Shown in pieces: positions 1 through 6,588 of a stretch of DNA of 64,000 nucleotides. The notes beneath the pieces were generated by a model. It was not told the DNA's origin. It did no database searches and saw only the letters and a program-made list of their open reading frames with translations. This DNA comes from CAYRXM01 sp964428175 (GTDB lineage Bacteria; Chloroflexota; Anaerolineae; JAFGEY01). Made by a program: the position numbers and the translations under genes. Location: contig CAYRXM010000006.1 of NCBI GenBank assembly GCA_964428175.1, positions 15,687 to 79,686 of the forward strand. Reading direction: 5' to 3'. Position 1 is the stretch's first letter; each line of letters begins with the position of its first letter.

Positions 1-1
1 C

Positions 2-436
2 GACCAGGTGCGCGAGCAGGACTATCGCCACGTGGGGACGCGACCGCAGAGCAAGGAAACAGCCATCGTGATGATGGCCGATACCTGTGAGGCCGCGGTG
101 CGCAGCGTGCGCCCGCACGATGCCGACGAACTGGAGGCGCTCATTCGCAAGCTGATCGCCGCCCAAATCTCCAGCGGCCAGCTCTACCACGCGCCGCTGA
201 CCCTGCAAGAAATCGAGACGGTAACGCGCTCCTTTATCGACACCTTGCAGGGCGTATTCCACCCGCGCGTGCAGTATCCGCCCACAGAAAAGGAACTGCC
301 GGCCCCGGCCGCCGGGCTGCTTCAAGCGCCCCCGGACTCCGGCGCGGCCGCCGAAACGCCAGACCCAAGCGAACCCGATACGATATGGAGCAAGGAAGGA
401 CAACATGATCCAGGTGCTGATTCGCCCGCAGTTTAG
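2..436 (+). CDS. C-terminal part of a PgpH/YqfF-type 7TM-HD phosphohydrolase (5' cut by window edge)
   Basis: The reading frame is open from base 2 and ends at TAG 434-436. The 144 or so visible residues contain SKETAIVMMADTCEAAVRS followed by a helical DGQL/LTLQEIETV-like tail and FHPRVQYPP, the end of the HD domain of the 7TM-HD (YqfF/PgpH) family. Characterised members hydrolyse cyclic di-AMP at the cytoplasmic face of the membrane. The membrane segments and the HD metal ligands lie upstream of the window. The last ~50 residues are a Pro/Ala-rich tail. The gene overlaps ybeY by 32 bases, and the order PgpH-ybeY-dgkA is the usual one in Gram-positive-like genomes, which supports the call. 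Substrate specificity is inferred from the family. Confidence 0.82.
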   Translation, partial: DQVREQDYRHVGTRPQSKETAIVMMADTCEAAVRSVRPHDADELEALIRKLIAAQISSGQLYHAPLTLQEIETVTRSFIDTLQGVFHPRVQYPPTEKELPAPAAGLLQAPPDSGAAAETPDPSEPDTIWSKEGQHDPGADSPAV

Positions 437-854
437 CACAGCCGTCGCGGCCGAATGGGTTGAAGCCATTGCCCGCGTCGTGCTGGCGCAAGAAAACATC
501 GCGCCCGAAGCCGACCTCAGCGTGGTGATCACCGACGACGACGAAATCCACGGCCTCAACGCGCAGTTTCGCGGCGTCGACGCCCCGACCGACGTGCTCT
601 CTTTTGTCGAACAAGAAACCGAATCGCCCTTTGTCGGCGCGCCGGACGAACCGCCTTACCTGGGTGACGTGATCGTCTCCTACCCGCGCGCGCTGGCGCA
701 GGCCGGTGAGCAGGGGCACAGCGTCGATGACGAACTGCGCCTGCTCATCGTACACGGCATCTTGCACCTGCTCGGCTATGATCACGAAACGCCGGAACAG
801 GAAGCTCTGATGTGGGCGCGCCAGGATGCGATCCTGGCCCGGATCGAGGTCTAG
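405..854 (+). CDS. ybeY: endoribonuclease YbeY
   Basis: 149-residue single-domain metalloprotein, the normal length of the family. YbeY is a zinc endoribonuclease needed for 16S rRNA 3' end maturation and ribosome quality control in the cytosol. The signature HGILHLLGYDH at residues 117-127 supplies the three zinc-binding histidines. Upstream, the DVLSF and LGDVIVS segments of the family are also present. The ATG at 405 lies inside the preceding gene and is preceded by AAGGA, so translation is probably coupled. The next gene starts two bases after its stop. Confidence 0.95.
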   Translation: MIQVLIRPQFSTAVAAEWVEAIARVVLAQENIAPEADLSVVITDDDEIHGLNAQFRGVDAPTDVLSFVEQETESPFVGAPDEPPYLGDVIVSYPRALAQAGEQGHSVDDELRLLIVHGILHLLGYDHETPEQEALMWARQDAILARIEV

Positions 855-856
855 CC

Positions 857-1264
857 ATGCCGGGGAAACCCCTTCGACCGCGCTCGCCGTGGCAGATTTT
901 GGTACATAGCTTTGGTCATGCCTTTGCCGGGGTCTGGCACGCGCTGAGCACGCAGCAAAACATGCGCATCCACGCGGCGGCGACGCTGGCCCTGATCGTC
1001 CTGGGCGCCTACCTGGGCCTGGGCGCGATCCAGTGGGCCGTGCTCACCCTGACCATTGGCCTGGTGCTGGCCGCCGAAATGTTCAACACCGTCGCCGAGG
1101 CGGCGATGGACGCAGCGACCACCGAGTACCATCCGCTGATCAAGATTGCCAAAGATGTGGCCGCCGGGGCCGTGCTGATTGCCGCCCTGGTCGCGGTGAT
1201 CGTCGGACTGTTGATCCTCGGCCCGCCGCTCTGGCAGCGCATCGCCGGCTGGCTGGCCCTGTAG
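857..1264 (+). CDS. dgkA: DgkA-family integral membrane kinase (diacylglycerol/undecaprenol kinase)
   Basis: 135-residue membrane protein with three hydrophobic helices. The family signature EMFNTVAEAAMD (ExxNTxxExxxD, about residues 75-86) is intact and supplies the catalytic Glu and metal-binding residues. Members phosphorylate diacylglycerol or, in Gram-positive bacteria, undecaprenol; sequence alone does not decide which. The start at 857 is chosen because it lies two bases after the ybeY stop; an in-frame upstream start at 812 would overlap ybeY by 43 bases and add a non-conserved leader. Probably co-transcribed with pgpH and ybeY. Confidence 0.88.
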   Translation: MPGKPLRPRSPWQILVHSFGHAFAGVWHALSTQQNMRIHAAATLALIVLGAYLGLGAIQWAVLTLTIGLVLAAEMFNTVAEAAMDAATTEYHPLIKIAKDVAAGAVLIAALVAVIVGLLILGPPLWQRIAGWLAL

Positions 1265-1306
1265 ATGGATTGTTATGCTCTTGTGATGGCCGATGTTTTT
1301 GTTTGA

Positions 1307-1315
1307 TGTTATAAT
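1307..1315 (+). promoter_or_regulatory. extended -10 promoter for the STAS-DUF2652-CHAT operon
   Basis: TGTTATAAT (TG at 1307-1308, perfect TATAAT at 1310-1315) lies 40 bases upstream of the first STAS gene. No convincing -35 hexamer is found at 16-18 bases, so this would be an extended -10 promoter. It sits in the only gap between dgkA and the five-gene operon. Confidence 0.55.
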
Positions 1316-1354
1316 AGTTTCATTCATTCACTGTCATTCACCGCAGGAGGGCAT

Positions 1355-2461
1355 GTGCTGGATCGACTGAACGACATGGTTCGTCCCAGATCGACCGATG
1401 AAGGAACCGCAAGGCGCGAGTTCTTGCTCAACGTCGCCGCGCTGTTCATCGGCACGATATCCGTGCTTGTCGTACTCGTCAGCGCCGTCTTGATCCTGAT
1501 CGGCATTGCCCCGGCCACGGTCACGCTGATCGTCGGCATGTTGACCGCGGCCACTTGCTCAGGCGTCTGGGGGTTGAGCCGCAACGGCCATCTACGGATC
1601 GCGGCCGGCCTCTTGCCGATGGCGATTTGGGGCACAGCGACCGTGCTGCTGGCTGCCGGCGGGTGGCACGTGCCGTTGGTGGTGGGCTATGCGCTTTGTG
1701 TGGCCCTGGCCACGCTGCTCGGCGGGGCAGGCAACGGCCTGGTTTTTGCGGCGATCAGCGTGCTCGCCTACTGGGGTATCGGCGCGTGGCAGTTTTCCGA
1801 CTTGCTGCCCTCACTCTTTCCTCCTCCCGATCATTCCCTGGAGATCAATGTCTTGATCCTCGGTGTCAGCCTGGTCGTGATCAGTCTGTTATTCTACACA
1901 CTCGACCGTCAACTGGACCAGGTTTCCACCCGCCGGTTGGGCGAAATGCTCCACTTTGTCGACGAGGCAGAGGCCCTCTCGCGGGAACGGACCAGTCTGA
2001 TTACGCGCCTGCAAAAAACAACGCGCGATCAGGAACGGCTGCTGCAGACGATCCGCACCATATCGGCGCCGGTGCTGCCGCTCTTTGAAGGGCTGATCGT
2101 GATGCCCGTCGTCGGCGAACTCGACGCCGAACGCGCCGGGCTGCTCCTCGATGATATGCTGAACGGCATTGCCCGCTACAAGGCCGATTTTGTCCTGCTC
2201 GACGTGACCGGCGTACCCGCGCTCAATGTCGAATCGGCGCGCGGGCTGCTCCAGGCTGTGCAGGGCGCGCAAATGCTCGGCTGCGAGTGCCGCCTGGTCG
2301 GCGTGCAGCCGAACGTGGCTCAAGCCCTGATCTACCTGGAGCTTGATTTGTCCAAGATCGGCCGCTACAGCACGCTGCAAGAAGGGGTAGCCGACCTGCT
2401 GGCGCAGATTGCTGCCCGCACTTCCGGAAAGGTGAGCAGTTACGGGTTTGGGTCTGTATAA
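1355..2461 (+). CDS. membrane STAS-domain protein, RsbR-like (paralogue 1 of 3)
   Basis: 368 residues. About six hydrophobic helices occupy residues 25-185, then a short coiled coil (190-235), then an RsbR-type STAS domain (about 237-350) beginning SAPVLPLFEGLIVMPVVGEL and carrying DVTGVPALNV at 283-292. In Bacillus RsbR the STAS domain forms the stressosome core and is phosphorylated by RsbT on two Thr. Here the first site (DITGVPxxDT in RsbR) reads N291-V292 and the second is Ala, so neither can be phosphorylated. The start is GTG 1355, four bases after AGGAGG; an ATG at 1353 is out of frame and hits a stop at once. First gene of a five-gene operon; no RsbS, RsbT or RsbU homologue is nearby. 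A membrane anchored input in place of the usual globin-like domain suggests envelope sensing (inference). Confidence 0.85.
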   Translation: MLDRLNDMVRPRSTDEGTARREFLLNVAALFIGTISVLVVLVSAVLILIGIAPATVTLIVGMLTAATCSGVWGLSRNGHLRIAAGLLPMAIWGTATVLLAAGGWHVPLVVGYALCVALATLLGGAGNGLVFAAISVLAYWGIGAWQFSDLLPSLFPPPDHSLEINVLILGVSLVVISLLFYTLDRQLDQVSTRRLGEMLHFVDEAEALSRERTSLITRLQKTTRDQERLLQTIRTISAPVLPLFEGLIVMPVVGELDAERAGLLLDDMLNGIARYKADFVLLDVTGVPALNVESARGLLQAVQGAQMLGCECRLVGVQPNVAQALIYLELDLSKIGRYSTLQEGVADLLAQIAARTSGKVSSYGFGSV

Positions 2462-2479
2462 AGAATCGGGCCAAGTTCT

Positions 2480-3619
2480 ATGATCTTGCAAACTGTCCCC
2501 AATTTGCGCATTGTGCGCTGGATACGCCGGTGGGTAACGCCGCGCGCGGACGATCCCGACCGGGCGCTTCAGGAACGCGCCGTGTATGCCTTGGCGCTGC
2601 CATTGTTCGTGATGGCGGCCGTGTTTGGGTTGTTCGACCTGGCCCTCCTGATCCTGGCCGACGGCACGCCGGTGAACCCCGTCATCGACCTGGTTTTCCT
2701 GGTGGCGATGACAGTGGTCTATGTCCTGGCTCGCTGGGGCTACATTCGCTGGAGCGTTGTGCTGCTGCTGGCGATCAACCTGCTTGGCGTCTCCTTTTAC
2801 ATCGTGCAAGAGGGCTACCAAAGCATCAACACGATGCTTTTCATGCTCATCGTCGCCGCGGCCGGCCTGACCCTCGGCGTGCGAGTGGGCTTTGCCGTGG
2901 CGCTGCTCTCATCAGTGGTGTATGGCGCACTGGTCTGGGCGCAGACTGCCGGTTGGTTCAAGCCCCGCATCGAGCTGCCGGCGGCCGAGGCCGTGCTCAA
3001 TTTTGCGCTGGTCTCTTTTTTACTCGCCGGGTTGACCGCCGTGTTTGGCAGTTGGATTTATCGCACGCAGCGCGAGCAAGCGCAACTGCTCGCCGAGCAG
3101 ATGCAGGCGCTTCAGGCCGCCGACGAAGAAAAGAATACCCTTTTGCACACACTCGAAGCGCGCGTGGCCGAGCAGCAGACGCTCCTGGATCAACTCGAGG
3201 TCAGCGACGCCGCACAGTTGCGGCTGGCCGCCGAGCTGCGCCAGGCCTCCAGCCCGGTAATTCCCATCTTTGACCGGGTGGTGGTCATGCCGGTGGTGGG
3301 CACGCTCGATGTGACGCGCGCGCAGCGCTTGATGCAAGACCTGCTGGACGGCGTCGAGCAGCACAATGCGCGGCTGGCGCTGCTCGATTTGACCGGCATA
3401 CCGGCCATGGACGAACCGGTCGCCAACGCGCTGCTGCAAACGGTCGATGCGCTGGCGCTGTTGGGCGCTGAATGTGTGCTCGCCGGTGTCCGCCCCGACA
3501 TTGCCCGATCGCTGGTGCGTATGGGCATCAATCTGGAGCAGATTGTAACCCGCCTCGACCTGCAAAGTGGCATCGAATACGCGCTGGGGCGCATGGGAAG
3601 GAGGCTCGTCAGCGGCTGA
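2480..3619 (+). CDS. membrane STAS-domain protein, RsbR-like (paralogue 2 of 3)
   Basis: 379 residues with the same plan as the preceding gene: about six hydrophobic helices (residues 36-193), a clear coiled coil (197-255, rich in Gln, Glu and Leu), then an RsbR-type STAS domain (258-370) starting SSPVIPIFDRVVVMPVVGTL. The phospho-acceptor loop is DLTGIPAMDE (303-312), with Glu312 where RsbR has its phosphorylated Thr, a possible phosphomimetic; the second site is Ser344. It lies 18 bases after paralogue 1 and shares its last base with the start of paralogue 3. The Shine-Dalgarno is weak, so translation may depend on coupling. The three paralogues have diverged strongly in the membrane part while keeping the STAS core, suggesting different inputs into one complex. 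Confidence 0.85.
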   Translation: MILQTVPNLRIVRWIRRWVTPRADDPDRALQERAVYALALPLFVMAAVFGLFDLALLILADGTPVNPVIDLVFLVAMTVVYVLARWGYIRWSVVLLLAINLLGVSFYIVQEGYQSINTMLFMLIVAAAGLTLGVRVGFAVALLSSVVYGALVWAQTAGWFKPRIELPAAEAVLNFALVSFLLAGLTAVFGSWIYRTQREQAQLLAEQMQALQAADEEKNTLLHTLEARVAEQQTLLDQLEVSDAAQLRLAAELRQASSPVIPIFDRVVVMPVVGTLDVTRAQRLMQDLLDGVEQHNARLALLDLTGIPAMDEPVANALLQTVDALALLGAECVLAGVRPDIARSLVRMGINLEQIVTRLDLQSGIEYALGRMGRRLVSG

Positions 3620-4779
3620 TGAAACTCTGGAACCTGACCCACTTGCTGGACAGTGACCTGCCCGATCCGGAAGACGCCCGCCGCGCGCGGATGATCAATG
3701 CGCTGCTGATCTGGTTCATCACCGGCCTGGCGATCTATGTCGCTGTGGGGCTGGCAGCCTGGCAGGCCCGCCTTTTTGACGCTGGCCCGCTGCTGGTGCT
3801 CATCGGCCTGGCCACCACTGCCTTTACAGCCGGCGTGTACGTCGTCAACCGACGCGGCCGGTTCAGGATAGCCGCCTGGATGATCGTCCTGGTGTTGTGC
3901 GCATTGGTGATCATTCTGCTGCTGTTGTATGGACATCGCGGCGGTGCGCCGATGCTCATCCCGGTGGCGGTACTGGCCGCCGCACTGCTGCTCGCCCGTG
4001 GTGTGCCGTTGATGGTGGCCGTCGGACTGGGCGGCTTTTATCTGCTGATTGCCCTGCTGGAAACCGGCAGCCACTGGAACGCCCGCTTGCACCCCTCCGA
4101 CCAGCCTTTCCCTGCCGATTTGCTAATCGCCGGGCGGCTCATCGGCATCTGGCTACTCACCGCACTGGCCTGGATTTCCGCCGGCAGCCTGGCCGAGGCG
4201 ATCGGCACGGCGCGGGCCAACCTGCGCCAGGCGCGGCAGCGCGAGCGCCAGTTGGAAGACATGCGCGCCGACCTGGAAATGCAGGTGGCCGAGCGTACAC
4301 GCGCGCTAGAGCAAGCATTGATCGAGGTGCGCCAGGCCAACCAGGCGCAACGAACGCTGCTGGACACCATCCGCCGGCAGGCCTTTCCGGCCATCCCGAT
4401 CTGGGAGCGGATCATTGCCATGCCGGTGGTGGGCGTGCTCGACGCCGCCCGCGCCGATCAACTCCTGACCAGCCTGCTGGACGGCATTCAACAGTACGAC
4501 GCCCAAGTCGCCTTGCTCGACGTGACCGGCGCGCCGGTGATCGACCGGGAAGCCGCCGAGGCGCTGATCCAGGCGGTGAACGGCGCGCGGCTGATCGGCG
4601 CCGAGTGCATTCTGGTCGGCGTCAATCCCGACGTGGCTGCACGGCTGGCCGATTTGAACGTCGACCTGAGCGCGGTGGCCTCGCACGTCGATATGGAGGC
4701 CGGCGTGCGCGAGGCGCTGGCCCAGCTAAACTATCGTCTTGAACGGGGGCATTCAGCCGGCAGAGCAAAAAGTGCCTGA
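3619..4779 (+). CDS. membrane STAS-domain protein, RsbR-like (paralogue 3 of 3)
   Basis: 386 residues from ATG 3619, which overlaps the preceding stop in TGATG; longer upstream starts would run deep into paralogue 2. Predicted helices fill about residues 28-190, followed by a coiled coil (195-245) and an RsbR-type STAS domain (255-372) starting PAIPIWERIIAMPVVGVL. The loop corresponding to the RsbT target is DVTGAPVIDR (301-310), with Arg310 at the Thr position and Arg at the second site. All three neighbours therefore lack the classical switch residues. The C-terminal tail is short and basic. Third gene of the operon, 17 bases before the cyclase-like gene. Confidence 0.85.
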   Translation: MKLWNLTHLLDSDLPDPEDARRARMINALLIWFITGLAIYVAVGLAAWQARLFDAGPLLVLIGLATTAFTAGVYVVNRRGRFRIAAWMIVLVLCALVIILLLLYGHRGGAPMLIPVAVLAAALLLARGVPLMVAVGLGGFYLLIALLETGSHWNARLHPSDQPFPADLLIAGRLIGIWLLTALAWISAGSLAEAIGTARANLRQARQRERQLEDMRADLEMQVAERTRALEQALIEVRQANQAQRTLLDTIRRQAFPAIPIWERIIAMPVVGVLDAARADQLLTSLLDGIQQYDAQVALLDVTGAPVIDREAAEALIQAVNGARLIGAECILVGVNPDVAARLADLNVDLSAVASHVDMEAGVREALAQLNYRLERGHSAGRAKSA

Positions 4780-4796
4780 CGGCAGGGAAGTGTGCA

Positions 4797-5549
4797 ATGA
4801 AACCCGGTGAACAACCCGTTGTGCTGATCCTGGCCGACATCAGCGGCTATACCCGCTTTATGGTCGAGCAAAAGGCAGAACTGATCCATGCGCAGATGGC
4901 AATCAGCGAACTGATCCAGACGATCATTCTCCAGGTCGAAATTCCGCTGCAAGTGACCAAGCTGGAAGGCGATGCCGTCTTTATGTATGCCGTCAGAAAC
5001 GAGGATGATGACGCCTGGGCTGAGGTGCGGCGTCAAATCGGTCAAAAGTTGCTCGCTTTTTTCGAGGTATTTGCGGCCAAAATCGCCGAGTTGGTAAAGA
5101 CCAACACCTGCGAGTGTGGCTTTTGTACCAACCTCAGCAAACTGCGTCTGAAATTGATCGTGCACAGTGGCCAGGCGCTCTTTTACAGCATTGGCCGCTT
5201 TGAGGAACTGTCTGGCGTAGATGTAATCCTGGTACACCGGCTGCTCAAGAACTCGGCGCCGGGCAGCCAGTATATCCTGCTGACCGAGGCTGGCTATCGC
5301 GACATCGAGTTTCCGGTTCAGGTCGAGGTGACGCCGGGGCAAGAGACCTATGACCAGATCGGCCCGGTCAAGACGCTGCTCTATGTGCCGCCGGAAGAAG
5401 GGTTGATCTTGGTCGATCTGCCGCCGGTCAACCACGAAGCGCGCGGCTGGACGCGGGTTCAATACACTGCCGGCAAGGTTTTCAAAACGATGCTGTTTTG
5501 GACAGGATTGAAAAAAGGGCCAACCCTGTCGCACATCCAAGAGGGCTGA
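4797..5549 (+). CDS. DUF2652-type protein with a class III nucleotide-cyclase-like fold
   Basis: 250 residues. The N-terminal motif LADISGYTRFM places Asp14, and KLEGDAVFMY places Lys55 and Asp59, where class III adenylate/guanylate cyclases have their two metal-binding Asp and the base-selecting Lys. Further on, VHRLLKN keeps the Arg (148) of the canonical VNxAARL motif but not its Asn, so activity is uncertain. A CxCxxC cluster (Cys105, Cys107, Cys110) could bind a metal. No membrane segment is seen. The gene starts 17 bases after the third STAS gene and ends 21 before the CHAT protease gene, so it is likely co-transcribed and could be the signal-producing or signal-sensing link between them (inference). 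A catalytically inactive pseudo-cyclase is the main alternative. Confidence 0.72.
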   Translation: MKPGEQPVVLILADISGYTRFMVEQKAELIHAQMAISELIQTIILQVEIPLQVTKLEGDAVFMYAVRNEDDDAWAEVRRQIGQKLLAFFEVFAAKIAELVKTNTCECGFCTNLSKLRLKLIVHSGQALFYSIGRFEELSGVDVILVHRLLKNSAPGSQYILLTEAGYRDIEFPVQVEVTPGQETYDQIGPVKTLLYVPPEEGLILVDLPPVNHEARGWTRVQYTAGKVFKTMLFWTGLKKGPTLSHIQEG

Positions 5550-5570
5550 CGAATACGAGGGGGACACGGC

Positions 5571-6464
5571 ATGGGTGTACATCAAGAACTTGAAAACAAC
5601 ATTCTAGAATCTTATCACATCATCAGCGAATACCAACGTACTATCCAAACTTCAGATCGGCCCGAAGAAAAACTGCGCGCCCGTCGCGCCATTGACGCGC
5701 AGTGGGAGCTAATCAAAACCTGTCTGCTCGATCTGCTCCGGGTAACAGGCGGTGCGCTGTCGCCGCAAATGGCCGAGATCGCCGCCCATTTTCCCGATTT
5801 GTCATCCCAATATCATGTTTCGACAGCATCCACCGCGCAGCAAATCCCACCTCAACCTGTCACGCCAAACACCCCAGACCATGTTCCGGGGCGTCCGCCC
5901 GACAAGACCACGATTCTTTTTATTGCCGCCGATCCGACAGATGCCTCCCGCTTGCATCTGGGTAGAGAGTTTCGAGAGCTGGAAGAGAAACTCAAGCTTG
6001 CCCGGTTGCGCGATCAATTCAAACTGGAATTGCCACAACTATCTGCCCGGCCAGCAGACATCAGCCAGGCTTTGCTGGACAAAGAACCGCAAATCGTTCA
6101 CTTTTCTGGGCACGGTACGGCCTGCGGCGCATTATGGTTTGAAAATGAAACAGGTGAAAAGCAGGATGTACAGCCGGATGCGTTGGCGGCGCTGTTTGAA
6201 TTGTTTGCCGATCGGGTCAATTGTGTGGTGCTAAACGCCTGTTACAGTGATATTCAGGCCAAGGCGATAGCCCAACACATCAATTATGTGATTGGGATGA
6301 ACAAGGAAATTGGCGACCGGGCGGCGATTGCTTTTGCTGTTGGCTTTTATCAAGCATTGGGCGCCGGGCGCACCATCCAAGAGGCTTACAAATTTGGATG
6401 TGTGCAAATCAGACTACAGGGTATTCCTGAACATCAAACTCCGGTTCTTGTCAAAAAAGAGTAA
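5571..6464 (+). CDS. CHAT-domain (caspase-like) protease with helical N-terminal adaptor
   Basis: 297 residues. Residues 1-75 are predicted helical and resemble the small effector-associated adaptor domains often found at the N-terminus of bacterial caspase-like effectors. A Pro/Thr-rich linker (85-110) leads to a CHAT domain (112-297) starting TTILFIAADPTDASRL. The His-Cys dyad is present: His181 in VHFSGHG and Cys224 in VVLNACYS. CHAT proteases are caspase-fold enzymes, some of which act in bacterial defence and programmed cell death; the substrate here is unknown. Last gene of the operon, followed by a strong hairpin terminator. No obvious substrate gene (for example a gasdermin) lies next to it. 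Confidence 0.85.
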   Translation: MGVHQELENNILESYHIISEYQRTIQTSDRPEEKLRARRAIDAQWELIKTCLLDLLRVTGGALSPQMAEIAAHFPDLSSQYHVSTASTAQQIPPQPVTPNTPDHVPGRPPDKTTILFIAADPTDASRLHLGREFRELEEKLKLARLRDQFKLELPQLSARPADISQALLDKEPQIVHFSGHGTACGALWFENETGEKQDVQPDALAALFELFADRVNCVVLNACYSDIQAKAIAQHINYVIGMNKEIGDRAAIAFAVGFYQALGAGRTIQEAYKFGCVQIRLQGIPEHQTPVLVKKE

Positions 6465-6476
6465 ACATGATTACCA

Positions 6477-6514
6477 AAGGCCCCACCGCTTTGTTAGCCG
6501 GTGAGGCTTTTTTT
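6477..6514. terminator. intrinsic terminator between convergent genes
   Basis: GCCCCACCGCT and AGCCGGTGAGGC form a GC-rich stem with one mismatch and one bulge, followed by TTTTTTT (6508-6514); AAA precedes the stem. It closes the STAS-CHAT operon, and probably also limits read-through from the GH31 gene that ends at 6589 on the other strand. Confidence 0.75.
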
Positions 6515-6588
6515 GCAAGTGGGTCATTTGGCACAGATAGTGCCATTGTTTGCGCCTGAAAATGGCTACAAACATTACAAACGACCCA

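Noticed and set aside
1355..6464. Naming the STAS-DUF2652-CHAT operon as CBASS or Pycsar
   Set aside because: No CD-NTase, no Cap effector, and the DUF2652 protein lacks a key Asn of active class III cyclases. The resemblance is only at the level of cyclase-like plus effector.
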